Part shown: piece by piece, positions 17,480 to 25,331 of the stretch
How the letters are laid out: every line of letters begins with the position of its first letter
How positions within the stretch are numbered: position 1 is the first letter of the stretch
Origin: Streptomyces capillispiralis
Lineage (GTDB): Bacteria; Actinomycetota; Actinomycetes; Streptomycetales; Streptomycetaceae
Reading direction: 5' to 3'
Assembly (NCBI RefSeq): GCF_007829875.1
Contig: NZ_VIWV01000001.1
Span: 7,514,001 to 7,578,000 of the forward strand
DNA length: 64,000 nucleotides
Position numbers and translations under genes: made by a program
The notes under the pieces: model-generated
Seen by the model: the letters and a program-made list of their open reading frames with translations, nothing else
Told to the model about the DNA's origin: nothing
The model's database searches: none

Positions 17480-18478
17480 TCACGATCCGCCGTCCCCGTC
17501 CCCGTCCCGTGCCCGCGCCGCCAGCCGCTCGCGCTGCGGCACGACCGTGTATTTGGGGTCCTCGGCCGAGGCGACACCGGCGTGGAACACGGCCAGCCGC
17601 AGGGCCGCTGAGCCGGCCACCAGGGCCGTACCGGCCAGGGCGGCGGGCGCCCGGCCGCGGCGGCCCGTGGAGGCCGCGAGTGCGGCGCCGCCGGCCGTGA
17701 GCACCTCGGCGGCGCGCAGCAGCGCGCGCGGCCGTCCCCGCCCGTACGGTTCCGCCGCCAGTCCCAGGCGCCGCCTCATCAGGTGGAAGGCGCCCAGTTC
17801 GAGGGCCGCGCCCAGTACGGCCATCCGGCGTGCCGGACCGGTCTGGCCGGCCGGCGCCGCGGCCAGCGCCAGACCGCCGGCGGCGCTGGCGCCGGAGCCG
17901 GCGAAGACGAAGGGGAGTTCGCGGTGACCCCCGTGCCACGTCGGCACGGCGGTGTCGGCGATGAGCACGGCGGTGTACGTCGCCACCGCCGGACCGAGCG
18001 CGGCGGCGGACGCCGTCGCGGCGGCACCCAGGGCCCGGTGCCGGCCCGTGACGTCGGTGGCGGCCGCGGCCATCGTGAGCGGCGCGTAGCCCGCCAGCAG
18101 CCACGACCCGAGGCTCATCGGGGACGTCGGCTTGACGACGCGGAGCATGTTGAGGAAGCGGGAGGGGCGGCCCAGGTCGTGCACGAGCGCCGCCAGCGAC
18201 AGGGAGACCGCCCCCGCCGCCCCCAGTTTCGCCGTGCGGGCCAGCGCGGGCCGGGCGGTGGCGTGCGCCCCGGCGGCCAGCAGCGACGACGCCCCGGCGA
18301 GCCCGCCGAGGGCGAGGTAGCCCGCGATGTCCAGGGCCTTCCAGCGGGGCCTCTTGAGGATCGGCCGGCCGTAGTAGGAGGCGAACTCGGCGTCGGGGAC
18401 CATGGCCCGCTCGCCGCGTCCCCCGCGGCGGCGGCGCCGCCCGGCGCCCGCCACCGCGTCGCGGGGTGCCCCGCTCAT
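17480..18478 (-). CDS. NrfD/PsrC-family membrane subunit of the formate dehydrogenase
   Basis: A 332-residue hydrophobic protein with about eight membrane segments and the NrfD-family block LVHDLGRPSRFLNMLR. Also visible are KPTSPMSLGSWLLAGYAPL and HGGHRELPFVFAGSG. Such subunits anchor iron-sulfur/molybdopterin enzymes and hand electrons to quinone. The N-terminus (residues 1-27) is Arg/Gly-rich and cytoplasmic in appearance. ATG at 18478 overlaps the stop of the iron-sulfur subunit as ATGA, so the two are translationally coupled. The catalytic subunit follows after a 76-base gap. Enzymes with an NrfD anchor rather than cytochrome b are common in actinobacteria. Confidence 0.87.
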   Translation of the reverse strand: MSGAPRDAVAGAGRRRRRGGRGERAMVPDAEFASYYGRPILKRPRWKALDIAGYLALGGLAGASSLLAAGAHATARPALARTAKLGAAGAVSLSLAALVHDLGRPSRFLNMLRVVKPTSPMSLGSWLLAGYAPLTMAAAATDVTGRHRALGAAATASAAALGPAVATYTAVLIADTAVPTWHGGHRELPFVFAGSGASAAGGLALAAAPAGQTGPARRMAVLGAALELGAFHLMRRRLGLAAEPYGRGRPRALLRAAEVLTAGGAALAASTGRRGRAPAALAGTALVAGSAALRLAVFHAGVASAEDPKYTVVPQRERLAARARDGDGDGGS

Positions 18479-19353
18479 CGGGGCCTCCCGGCGAAACTGA
18501 CGGCGGCCAGCGCGGCGAGTGAGGCGGCGGCCGCCGCCGCGTGCCGCCACATGGCGGGCAGGTCCCGGGTGGGGACGACCGGATCGGGCGGCAGCCCGTA
18601 CACCTCCGGCTCGTCCAGCAGCAGGAAGAACGCGCCGTCGCCGCCGACCCCGTCCTCGGGGTCCTCGCCGTACAGCCGGGCCTCGCCGACGCCGGCCGCG
18701 TGCAGCCGCGCCACCCGGTCGGCGGCACGGTCGCGCAGCTCGTCCAGGGGGCCGAACTGGATGGAATCGGTCGGGCAGGCCTTCGCGCAGGCCGGTTCCA
18801 TGCCGACGCCGAGCCGGTCGTAGCACAGGGTGCACTTCCAGGCGCGTCCGTCGCCGGGCCGCTGGTCGATGACGCCGTAGGGGCAGGCGGTCACGCAGTA
18901 GCCGCACCCGTTGCAGATGTCCTCCTGCACCACCACCGTGCCGAACTCGGTGCGGAACAGCGAGCCGGTCGGGCACACGTCGAGGCAGCCGGCCCGGGTG
19001 CAGTGCTTGCACACGTCGGAGGACATCAGCCAGCGCAGTTCGCCGTTCCCGGCCGGGGTGTCGAGGGCGCGGGCCGCGTCGAAGACGTCCACGTCGCCGG
19101 CCCCGGGCACCGCGCCGCCCCGCGGCCCGCGTTGCTCGACGAAGGCGACGTGCCGCCAGGTACTGGCGCCGAGGCCCTGGGTGTTGTCGTACGACATGCC
19201 GGTCAGTTCGAGGCCGTCCTCGGGGACGGCGTTCCACTCCTTGCACGCCACCTCGCAGGCCTTGCAGCCGATGCACACCGAGGTGTCCGTGAAGAAGCCC
19301 ACGCGGGGCGGGGGATCGGTGTGCCCGGCCGCGCGCGCGATGTCGTCCGTCAT
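18475..19353 (-). CDS. Formate dehydrogenase iron-sulfur (four 4Fe-4S) subunit
   Basis: A 292-residue FdnH/FdhB-like electron-transfer subunit. Four cysteine groups are seen: CIGCKACEVAC, CKHCTRAGCLDVC, CNGCGYCVTACPYG and the pair CTLCYDRLG/CAKACPTDSI, enough for four 4Fe-4S clusters. There is no signal peptide, and the C-terminus has one Ala-rich hydrophobic stretch that may sit at the membrane. It is the first gene of the three-gene operon and would carry electrons from the selenoprotein subunit to the NrfD subunit. The ATG at 19353 has GGGAGGTCCCC-type purine-rich sequence just upstream. Confidence 0.9.
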   Translation of the reverse strand: MTDDIARAAGHTDPPPRVGFFTDTSVCIGCKACEVACKEWNAVPEDGLELTGMSYDNTQGLGASTWRHVAFVEQRGPRGGAVPGAGDVDVFDAARALDTPAGNGELRWLMSSDVCKHCTRAGCLDVCPTGSLFRTEFGTVVVQEDICNGCGYCVTACPYGVIDQRPGDGRAWKCTLCYDRLGVGMEPACAKACPTDSIQFGPLDELRDRAADRVARLHAAGVGEARLYGEDPEDGVGGDGAFFLLLDEPEVYGLPPDPVVPTRDLPAMWRHAAAAAASLAALAAVSFAGRPR

Positions 19354-19411
19354 ACGGGGACCTCCCGCCTCAGCGTCGCACGGGTGCCCCCGGCCCGCAC
19401 GGCGGAAGCGG

Positions 19412-20533
19412 TCACGGAGGGCCGGAGGGAGGGCAGGACGCAGGGGCGAGGGCGAGCGTGCCGCCGGGTTCCACGGCGACGCCCAGGCCGCTGATCCGGG
19501 CGAGCGTCTCCCGCAGCCACGCCCGGTCGTCGTCCCCGGCGGCTTCGAGCCGCATCCGCCGCGCCCGCAGCGGCACCATCCGCAGCCCGGCGGGCCGTTC
19601 GGCGTCCGCGGTGACCGACAGGAGGTGGGCGAGGCGGAGGTCGTCGCGGTACTCCTCGTGGCCGGAGATGCCCTCGTAGTCGTCCACGAAGTCGCCGCAG
19701 CCGTACAGGATCACCCGGCCGCGGTACACCTCGACCGGGCGGGGGTGGTGCGAGGAGTGGCCGTGGACGACGTCGACACCGCCGTCGACCAGCGCGCGGG
19801 CGAAGCGGACCTCGCTCCGCGGCACGTGGTAGCCCCAGTTCGGGCCCCAGTGCACGGAGACCACCGCGAGGTCACCCGGGCGCTTCGCCCGCCGCACCCG
19901 CCCGACGACGGCGGCGGCCGCGGCGGCCGACGGCTCGGGCAGGTACGCCACGCCGGACCGCCCGTCCGTCGCCGCCCAGCTCGGCGGGATGCCGCTCGAC
20001 AGCGCCCCCAGGGCGAACACCAGCACCCGGCCGCCCTCGACGGGGACGACGGCCGGCGCGTACGCCGCGTCGGCGTTCTCTCCCGCGCCCGCCGTCCGCA
20101 GGCCCGCGCCCCGCAACGCCGCCAGCGTCTCCTCCAGACCCGGGCGGCCGAAGTCCAGCACGTGGTTGTTGGCCAGCACGCACACATCGGGCCGGACGGC
20201 CGCCACGGCGGGCACGTTGTCCGGGTGCATCCGGTAGTGCACGGCCTTCCCCGGCGCGAACGCGTCACCGCGGGTCACGGAGGTCTCCAGATTGATGATC
20301 CGCACATCGGGAGCCGCGTCCTCCAACACGGGCAGCGCCTCGCCCCACGGCCACGAGAACGGCACCGGGCGGGGAATCGGGCCGCTCACCGCCTCCGCCA
20401 GCTCCACGTAGTCACGGGCGTCCCGGATCCAGCCCTCCCGCAGCGCGGGATCGCTCGGGTGCGGAAGGATCTGGTCGACGCCACGCCCCAGCATCACGTC
20501 GCCGCACAGGAACAGCCTCACCATGACGGCCAC
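19412..20533 (-). CDS. CapA-family metallophosphatase-like protein
   Basis: A 373-residue protein of the CapA/PgsA poly-gamma-glutamate-associated family, a metallophosphatase fold. Motifs in order are LFLCGDVMLGRGVDQ, IINLETSVT, VCVLANNHVLDFG, SVHWGPNWGY and VHGHSSHHPRPVE, which supply the Asp, Asn and His metal ligands. There is no signal peptide, unlike many CapA proteins, so it may act in the cytoplasm. The start is either GTG 20533 (strong purine tract but only 3 bases away) or ATG 20524. It is transcribed towards the formate dehydrogenase operon with 58 bases between them and may be independent of it. Confidence 0.82.
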   Translation of the reverse strand: MAVMVRLFLCGDVMLGRGVDQILPHPSDPALREGWIRDARDYVELAEAVSGPIPRPVPFSWPWGEALPVLEDAAPDVRIINLETSVTRGDAFAPGKAVHYRMHPDNVPAVAAVRPDVCVLANNHVLDFGRPGLEETLAALRGAGLRTAGAGENADAAYAPAVVPVEGGRVLVFALGALSSGIPPSWAATDGRSGVAYLPEPSAAAAAAVVGRVRRAKRPGDLAVVSVHWGPNWGYHVPRSEVRFARALVDGGVDVVHGHSSHHPRPVEVYRGRVILYGCGDFVDDYEGISGHEEYRDDLRLAHLLSVTADAERPAGLRMVPLRARRMRLEAAGDDDRAWLRETLARISGLGVAVEPGGTLALAPASCPPSGPP

Positions 20534-20746
20534 CCGCCTCCCCGGGGGTCAGCCCGCCCGCACGGCGCGACGGTTCCCCCGCGCGCCCGCTGTCGAAGCC
20601 GCTGACCTGGGAGACATCCCGCGTTCCTCCCTCGACCCCCTGGGGGACCCCCGGGTACCCGGGGCGGCCCGCGCGAACCCGCGAACCCGCGGACCGGACC
20701 GACGGCGGTCACGCCTGTCCCGGGCCCGGCCGGGTACGCGATCACC
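20534..20746. promoter_or_regulatory. Divergent intergenic region with a 16-bp palindrome
   Basis: This 213-base gap separates the divergent CapA-like and kinase genes, so it should hold both promoters. The only strong structure is the perfect palindrome CCCCGGGTACCCGGGG at 20649-20664, which could be an operator. No consensus promoter hexamers are obvious. Confidence 0.3.
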
Positions 20747-21262
20747 GTGACATCCGGCCCGGCGGACCGGCGCCCCGCGGCGCCGGCCGACGACGCACCG
20801 GACGTGGCCGTCCTCGTGGGGCTCCAGGCGTCCGGCAAGTCCACGTTCTACGCACAGTTCCTGTCCGGCCGCTACGAGCCGGTCGGCAAGGACCTGATGC
20901 CCCGGTCGGCCCGGCGCAAGCAGGAGCGTCAGATGCGGCTGGTGGACGAGGCGCTGCGCTCCGGGAGGTCGGTGGCCGTCGACAACACCAACCCCTCCCC
21001 GGAGGAGTGGCGGCCCCTCATCGCCGCCGGGCACGCCCACGGAGCGACCGTCACCGCCTACTGGTTCCCGCCGGACCTGCCGGGCTCCCTGGCGCGCAAC
21101 GCCCTGCGGCCGGGCCGCCACCGGGTCCCCGACGTCGGGATCCACGCCACCGTCAAGCGGCTGCGCCGCCCCACGCGGGCCGACGGGTTCGACGCCGTCC
21201 GCGAAGTGCGGTTCGACGGCCGCGGCGGATTCCGGGTGCGGTCCCCGGCACCGGACGACTGA
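20747..21262 (+). CDS. Small P-loop kinase of the polynucleotide-kinase-like AAA_33 type
   Basis: The 171-residue protein opens with a Walker A motif, VLVGLQASGKSTF (residues ~21-33), and then VDEALRSGRSVAVDNTNPSP, the pattern of polynucleotide-kinase-like and Zeta-like small kinases. The phosphate acceptor cannot be told. GTG at 20747 is the likely start. Its 3' end faces the FAD oxidoreductase gene with only 4 bases between stops. Confidence 0.75.
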   Translation: MTSGPADRRPAAPADDAPDVAVLVGLQASGKSTFYAQFLSGRYEPVGKDLMPRSARRKQERQMRLVDEALRSGRSVAVDNTNPSPEEWRPLIAAGHAHGATVTAYWFPPDLPGSLARNALRPGRHRVPDVGIHATVKRLRRPTRADGFDAVREVRFDGRGGFRVRSPAPDD

Positions 21263-21266
21263 CCGC

Positions 21267-22700
21267 TCAGCCGGCAGCGCCCGTCCGCACGCGGGCGCCC
21301 TGCCGCAGCAGCTCCTGCTGCACGAGCCCGTACGGCAGCTCCCGCGGGAGGCGCCCGAGACGCACCGCCAGCGCCGCGCAGACACCCGCCGCCTGGCCCG
21401 TGGCCATCGCGATCGGCATCACCCGGTACGAGGAGTGCGCCACGTGCGTGCCCGAGATGCAGCGCCCGGCCACCAGCATCCGCTCCGTCTCCCGGGGGAG
21501 CAGACAGCGCAGCGGGATGTCGTAGAACCGCCCGCGGGGCACGCGCTTGAGGACGGTGCCCGTGCCCCTGGGGTTGTGGATGTCGACCGGGTAGGCGCCG
21601 TGCGCGACGGCGTCCGGGAAGGAGCGGGCGGCCAGGATGTCGTGCCCGGTCAGCTGGTACTCGCCCAGGACGCGGCGTGTCTCGCGGACTCCGATGTGGG
21701 TGCCGCTCTGCACCACGTAGGAGTCCTCGAAGCCCGGCACGTGGTGGCGCAGGAAGCGGTCGATCTGCTGGAGCTGGCGGCGGGCGGTGTACTCGGCACG
21801 GCTCAGGTCCCACACGTCGGTGCCGAGCGCCCGGGTGACCCGGGTGCTGTTGACGCTGACCTCGCCCGGGTGCGGGGTGCCGAAGAACAGCACGTCCTCG
21901 CGCGGGAGCCGCAGCTCACCGTCGGCGGTGGCGCGCTCCACGAGGTCCCACAGACCGTGCACGCCGCGCCACTGGTCCGGGTGGGCGCGGACGTACGCGG
22001 CGAACCGCGGCCGGAGGAAGTCGGCGACCCGGAACATGAGCGTCATCGGCTGCACCAGCCCGTCCTCCGGCCGCCCGATCTCGTACGGCGCCCCGCAGGC
22101 GGCCGCGACGTCGCCGTCGCCGGTGGCGTCCACCACCACGCCCGCGTCGATCACCACCGGCCCCGACTTCGTCTCGAACACCACCCGCCAGCCGTCGTCG
22201 GCCGGCAGACAGGCGGAGGCGAAGGAGTGGAACAGCATCCGCACCCCGGCCTCGTCGAGCAGGTCCAGCAGGACCAGTTTGAAGACCTCCGGGTCGAACG
22301 GCACGGTGTAGCCGGTCTCCAGGGACGGCGGGACGCAGCCGCCGTGCTCGGTGAGCCGGTCCAGCAGCCGCCACAGCACCCCGGCGACCACGGGCTCGCC
22401 CTCGCCGTGGTCGGTGGGCAGCAGCCGGGTGCCGTCGCCGGCCCCGTCGAACGCGGCCTGCCGGTGCTCGTTGTGGAACGACATCAGCGGCATGACCAGG
22501 GCCACCGTCGCGTTGCCGCCGAGGAACCCGTAGCGCTCCACGAGCACCACGTCGGCCCCGGCGTCGGCGGCGGCGAGCGCGGCGCCGCACCCGGCGGGGC
22601 CGCCCCCCACCACCAGCACGCCGGTGCGGCCCGCGTGCCGTGCGGGCCGCGGCGGCAGCGTGACGGTACGGGACCGGTCGGGCGCTTCCAGGATGGGCAT
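21267..22700 (-). CDS. FAD-dependent oxidoreductase (FAD_oxidored/PF12831-like)
   Basis: A 477-residue flavoprotein with an N-terminal dinucleotide-binding motif VLVVGGGPAGCGAALAAA, then VVLVERYGFLGGNAT and a later VVDATGDGDVAA, a layout typical of the FAD-dependent family that includes CoB-CoM heterodisulfide-reductase-like and xanthan-lyase-associated oxidoreductases. The C-terminal LVAGRCISGTHVAHSSYRVMP is also family-typical. Substrate unknown. ATG at 22700 follows GGGAGAGAGACG. It is the last gene of a minus-strand group with the pyruvyl transferase 35 bases upstream, suggesting a role in the same glycan or polymer pathway. Confidence 0.8.
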   Translation of the reverse strand: MPILEAPDRSRTVTLPPRPARHAGRTGVLVVGGGPAGCGAALAAADAGADVVLVERYGFLGGNATVALVMPLMSFHNEHRQAAFDGAGDGTRLLPTDHGEGEPVVAGVLWRLLDRLTEHGGCVPPSLETGYTVPFDPEVFKLVLLDLLDEAGVRMLFHSFASACLPADDGWRVVFETKSGPVVIDAGVVVDATGDGDVAAACGAPYEIGRPEDGLVQPMTLMFRVADFLRPRFAAYVRAHPDQWRGVHGLWDLVERATADGELRLPREDVLFFGTPHPGEVSVNSTRVTRALGTDVWDLSRAEYTARRQLQQIDRFLRHHVPGFEDSYVVQSGTHIGVRETRRVLGEYQLTGHDILAARSFPDAVAHGAYPVDIHNPRGTGTVLKRVPRGRFYDIPLRCLLPRETERMLVAGRCISGTHVAHSSYRVMPIAMATGQAAGVCAALAVRLGRLPRELPYGLVQQELLRQGARVRTGAAG

Positions 22701-22735
22701 CGTCTCTCTCCCGTCGGCTCGCTCGGGCCGTGCGG

Positions 22736-23977
22736 CTACGGCGGTTCCCCGACGGCGCGCAGCGGCCCTCCGGTGCCGTCGGCGGCGCCGTCCGGGCCGG
22801 GCAGGCCGGTGTGCGCGGGGCCGGTGCCGATGCGGTCGAGCAGACCGCCGCAGCGCTCACAGGTCTGCAGCGCCAGCTCGCGCAGCTCCCGCACCCGTAC
22901 GCGCAGTTCCGTGCGCCGCTGCGGGTACTCGTCCCAGAGCCGGTCCACTTCGGCCAGCAGCAGCCCGGTCTGCTCCCGCGCCACCCCCACCAGCGCGGGC
23001 GCGCCGATGCGCCGGGCGAAGTCGAACACCTTGCCCGAGTAGGGGAGCGGGAGCACCGGCAGGCCGGACAGCGCCGCGAACATCACGAAGTGCAGCCGCA
23101 TGCCGACGGCCAGGTCCAGATGGCGCATGAACCCGAGGACCTGCCCGGGAGTGTAGGAGCCGTTGAGGATCCGCCCCCGGTCCGGCGCGGTCATGTGCGA
23201 GAGCACCGCGTGCGCGTGCCGCACGTCGTGACGCTCCATCGGCAGGAACACCACATAGGAGTCCAGGCGCCGGACCAGGAAGTCCGCCACCTCGGCGAGC
23301 AGCGCGTGGTAGTCGCTCTCGTCGAGCTTCTCGGCCGCCCGCCCCGGCTCCCGCACCGACATGCCCACCAGCCGGGTGTCCGTGGGCACGGCCTCGTCCC
23401 GCATCATCCGGCCGGTGAAGGGCTCGGCGCGCAGCCGCAGCGCCGGGTCGGCGGTGACCCTGACCTCGCGCTCGACGCCCACCTCCTCCAGCACCAGCCG
23501 CGACTCCTCGTCGCGCACCACCACGTCGTCCATCCCCGGCAGCACCGTGCGCACCGCCTCGCGGTCGTCGGGCTCCCGCAGCGGGCCCGCGCCGACCGCG
23601 TACGCGAACGTGGCCACCCCGCGGTGCTGCGCCGCACGGACCAGCCGGAGGTAGCGGCGCGCCTCACCGTCGTAGAGGATGCCGCCGCCGCCCAGGACCA
23701 GCAGGTCGAGGCCGGACAGCACCTCCAGGACCGGGCCCTGGGCGACGCCCTCCCAGCCCACCACCTCGCCGGCGTCGCGGTGGTGGACCCGGGTGTGTCC
23801 GGGCTCCCGGCTGAAGACGACGAGCCGGGCGTCCGGGCGGTGCGCCCGCAGACACCCCAGCACGCAGTCGAGGATGGCCTCGTCCCCGATGTTGAACCCG
23901 CCGTAGGAACCGAGGACGCCGATCCGCGGCCCCGGCGGGCCGGGGAACGGGCGGGGGTGCGGGCCGGGGGTGGACAT
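22736..23977 (-). CDS. Polysaccharide pyruvyl transferase family protein (CsaB-like)
   Basis: A 413-residue protein with the pyruvyl-transferase signature GSYGGFNIGDEAIL at the N-terminus, LVLGGGGILYDGEA, and the C-terminal block VGMRLHFVMFAALSGLPVL. These enzymes add ketal pyruvate from phosphoenolpyruvate to sugars of cell-surface polymers. The N-terminal 17 residues and C-terminal 30 are Pro/Gly-rich and probably disordered. ATG at 23977 has GGGGAG nine bases before it. Together with the GT2-GtrA fusion and the membrane mannosyltransferase upstream, it suggests assembly of a pyruvylated surface glycan. Confidence 0.85.
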   Translation of the reverse strand: MSTPGPHPRPFPGPPGPRIGVLGSYGGFNIGDEAILDCVLGCLRAHRPDARLVVFSREPGHTRVHHRDAGEVVGWEGVAQGPVLEVLSGLDLLVLGGGGILYDGEARRYLRLVRAAQHRGVATFAYAVGAGPLREPDDREAVRTVLPGMDDVVVRDEESRLVLEEVGVEREVRVTADPALRLRAEPFTGRMMRDEAVPTDTRLVGMSVREPGRAAEKLDESDYHALLAEVADFLVRRLDSYVVFLPMERHDVRHAHAVLSHMTAPDRGRILNGSYTPGQVLGFMRHLDLAVGMRLHFVMFAALSGLPVLPLPYSGKVFDFARRIGAPALVGVAREQTGLLLAEVDRLWDEYPQRRTELRVRVRELRELALQTCERCGGLLDRIGTGPAHTGLPGPDGAADGTGGPLRAVGEPP

Positions 23978-24056
23978 CCACGCACTCCCCTCGCTCGGAG
24001 TCGGGGCGAGGACCCGGGTAACCCCCGGCGCCCCTCTTCACACCGGGGGCCGCGTC

Positions 24057-25331
24057 CTACGGCACACCGAGTTCGAACAGGACGTACCCCGCGTACGACC
24101 CGGAGGCCAGCGCCGCCGTGCCCAGCACCGCGAGCAGCGAGGGCCACTTCAGCCGGCGCATGGCCAGCGCGAGCGGGACGAACAGCGGGAACAGCGGGAG
24201 CAGATAGCGGGAGACGTTGCCGAAGTACTGCTGCGTGGCCATCACCATCAGGTACGACAGCACCGTGTAGACGACGAGCACGACCGGTGGGCGCAGCCGC
24301 ATCAGCAGCACGGTCAGCACCGGCACCAGCAGTACCACCCCGACCCCGATGGTGTCCTCCAGCGGCATGGCGAACAGGTAGTCGAAGTGGCCCACGGGCA
24401 CGGAGGTGAGCACGTCGAGGGTGTGCCGCCCGTAGTCGAACTTGTGGGCCCAGGCGCCGTCCTGGAGCTTGTTGTAGCCGCCCCAGTCGCCCATGCGGTA
24501 GCCGACCCAGCCCAGGTACCCGACCGCGCCCAGCGGCGCGATCAGCACCGCGACCAGCGGACGGCGGATGCCCTCGCGGTGCCGCCACACCGCCACCAGC
24601 CCGGCGACCGCCAGGGCGGCGACCAGGGTGACCGCGGTGGGCCGGGCCAGTCCCGCGGTGAAGGTCAGCACCCCGGCGGTGAGCCAGCGGCGGGTCATCA
24701 CGGCGTAGCAGGCCCAGGCGGCCAGCGCCGTGTACACGGACTCGGAGTACACCGCCCACTCGGCGCCGGAACCGGGCCACACCGCCCACAGGCCGACGGC
24801 GACGATTCCGGCCCGGTGCCCGCCCAGCCGGGACGTGACGGCGTGGATGCCGAGCGCGGCGACGAACGAGAACACGACCGACACGGTCATCCCGGCGCCG
24901 TACGGGCCGAGCCCGGTGACCTCCGAGACCAGCCGCATCAGCGCCGGGTACAGCGGGAAGAAGGCCGCCGAGTTGCCCTTGAGGGTGATCAGCCCGGTGG
25001 CGCCGGGCACCGGTTCGAGCGCCGGGTCGTAGCCGTGCAGGGCGATCTGCTGGTACCACCAGCCGTCCCAGCTGCCCAGCACGTCCCAGGTGTGGGCGCC
25101 GCCGCCGAAGCGCGGATGCTTCTCGCGGAAGTCGCCCGCCGAGTCCAGCAGGTACATGAACACGGCGAAGCCCACGAACTTCAGCCCGCCGTACACCGCC
25201 AGGACGGGACCGTAGTGCGTGGCGGCGCGGCGCAGCCGCTCGCGCGGGGACGGGGAGGTCTGCGGGGAGGGGTCGGGCGCGGGCACGGCGGCCGGGGCCG
25301 GGCCGGCCTGGCTGGTCCCAACGGTGGTCAT
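24057..25331 (-). CDS. PIG-V-like multi-pass membrane mannosyltransferase
   Basis: A 424-residue protein with a short cytoplasmic Pro-rich head and about ten hydrophobic segments. The luminal loop after the first segment carries SWDGWWYQQIALHGYDP, resembling the catalytic loop of PIG-V-type and other GT-C enzymes, which use polyprenyl-phosphate sugars. Later FFPLYPALMRLV fits this family. Donor and acceptor cannot be read directly. ATG at 25331 overlaps the stop of the GT2-GtrA gene as ATGA, so the two are coupled. That gene's product could supply the polyprenyl-phosphate sugar used here. Confidence 0.75.
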   Translation of the reverse strand: MTTVGTSQAGPAPAAVPAPDPSPQTSPSPRERLRRAATHYGPVLAVYGGLKFVGFAVFMYLLDSAGDFREKHPRFGGGAHTWDVLGSWDGWWYQQIALHGYDPALEPVPGATGLITLKGNSAAFFPLYPALMRLVSEVTGLGPYGAGMTVSVVFSFVAALGIHAVTSRLGGHRAGIVAVGLWAVWPGSGAEWAVYSESVYTALAAWACYAVMTRRWLTAGVLTFTAGLARPTAVTLVAALAVAGLVAVWRHREGIRRPLVAVLIAPLGAVGYLGWVGYRMGDWGGYNKLQDGAWAHKFDYGRHTLDVLTSVPVGHFDYLFAMPLEDTIGVGVVLLVPVLTVLLMRLRPPVVLVVYTVLSYLMVMATQQYFGNVSRYLLPLFPLFVPLALAMRRLKWPSLLAVLGTAALASGSYAGYVLFELGVP

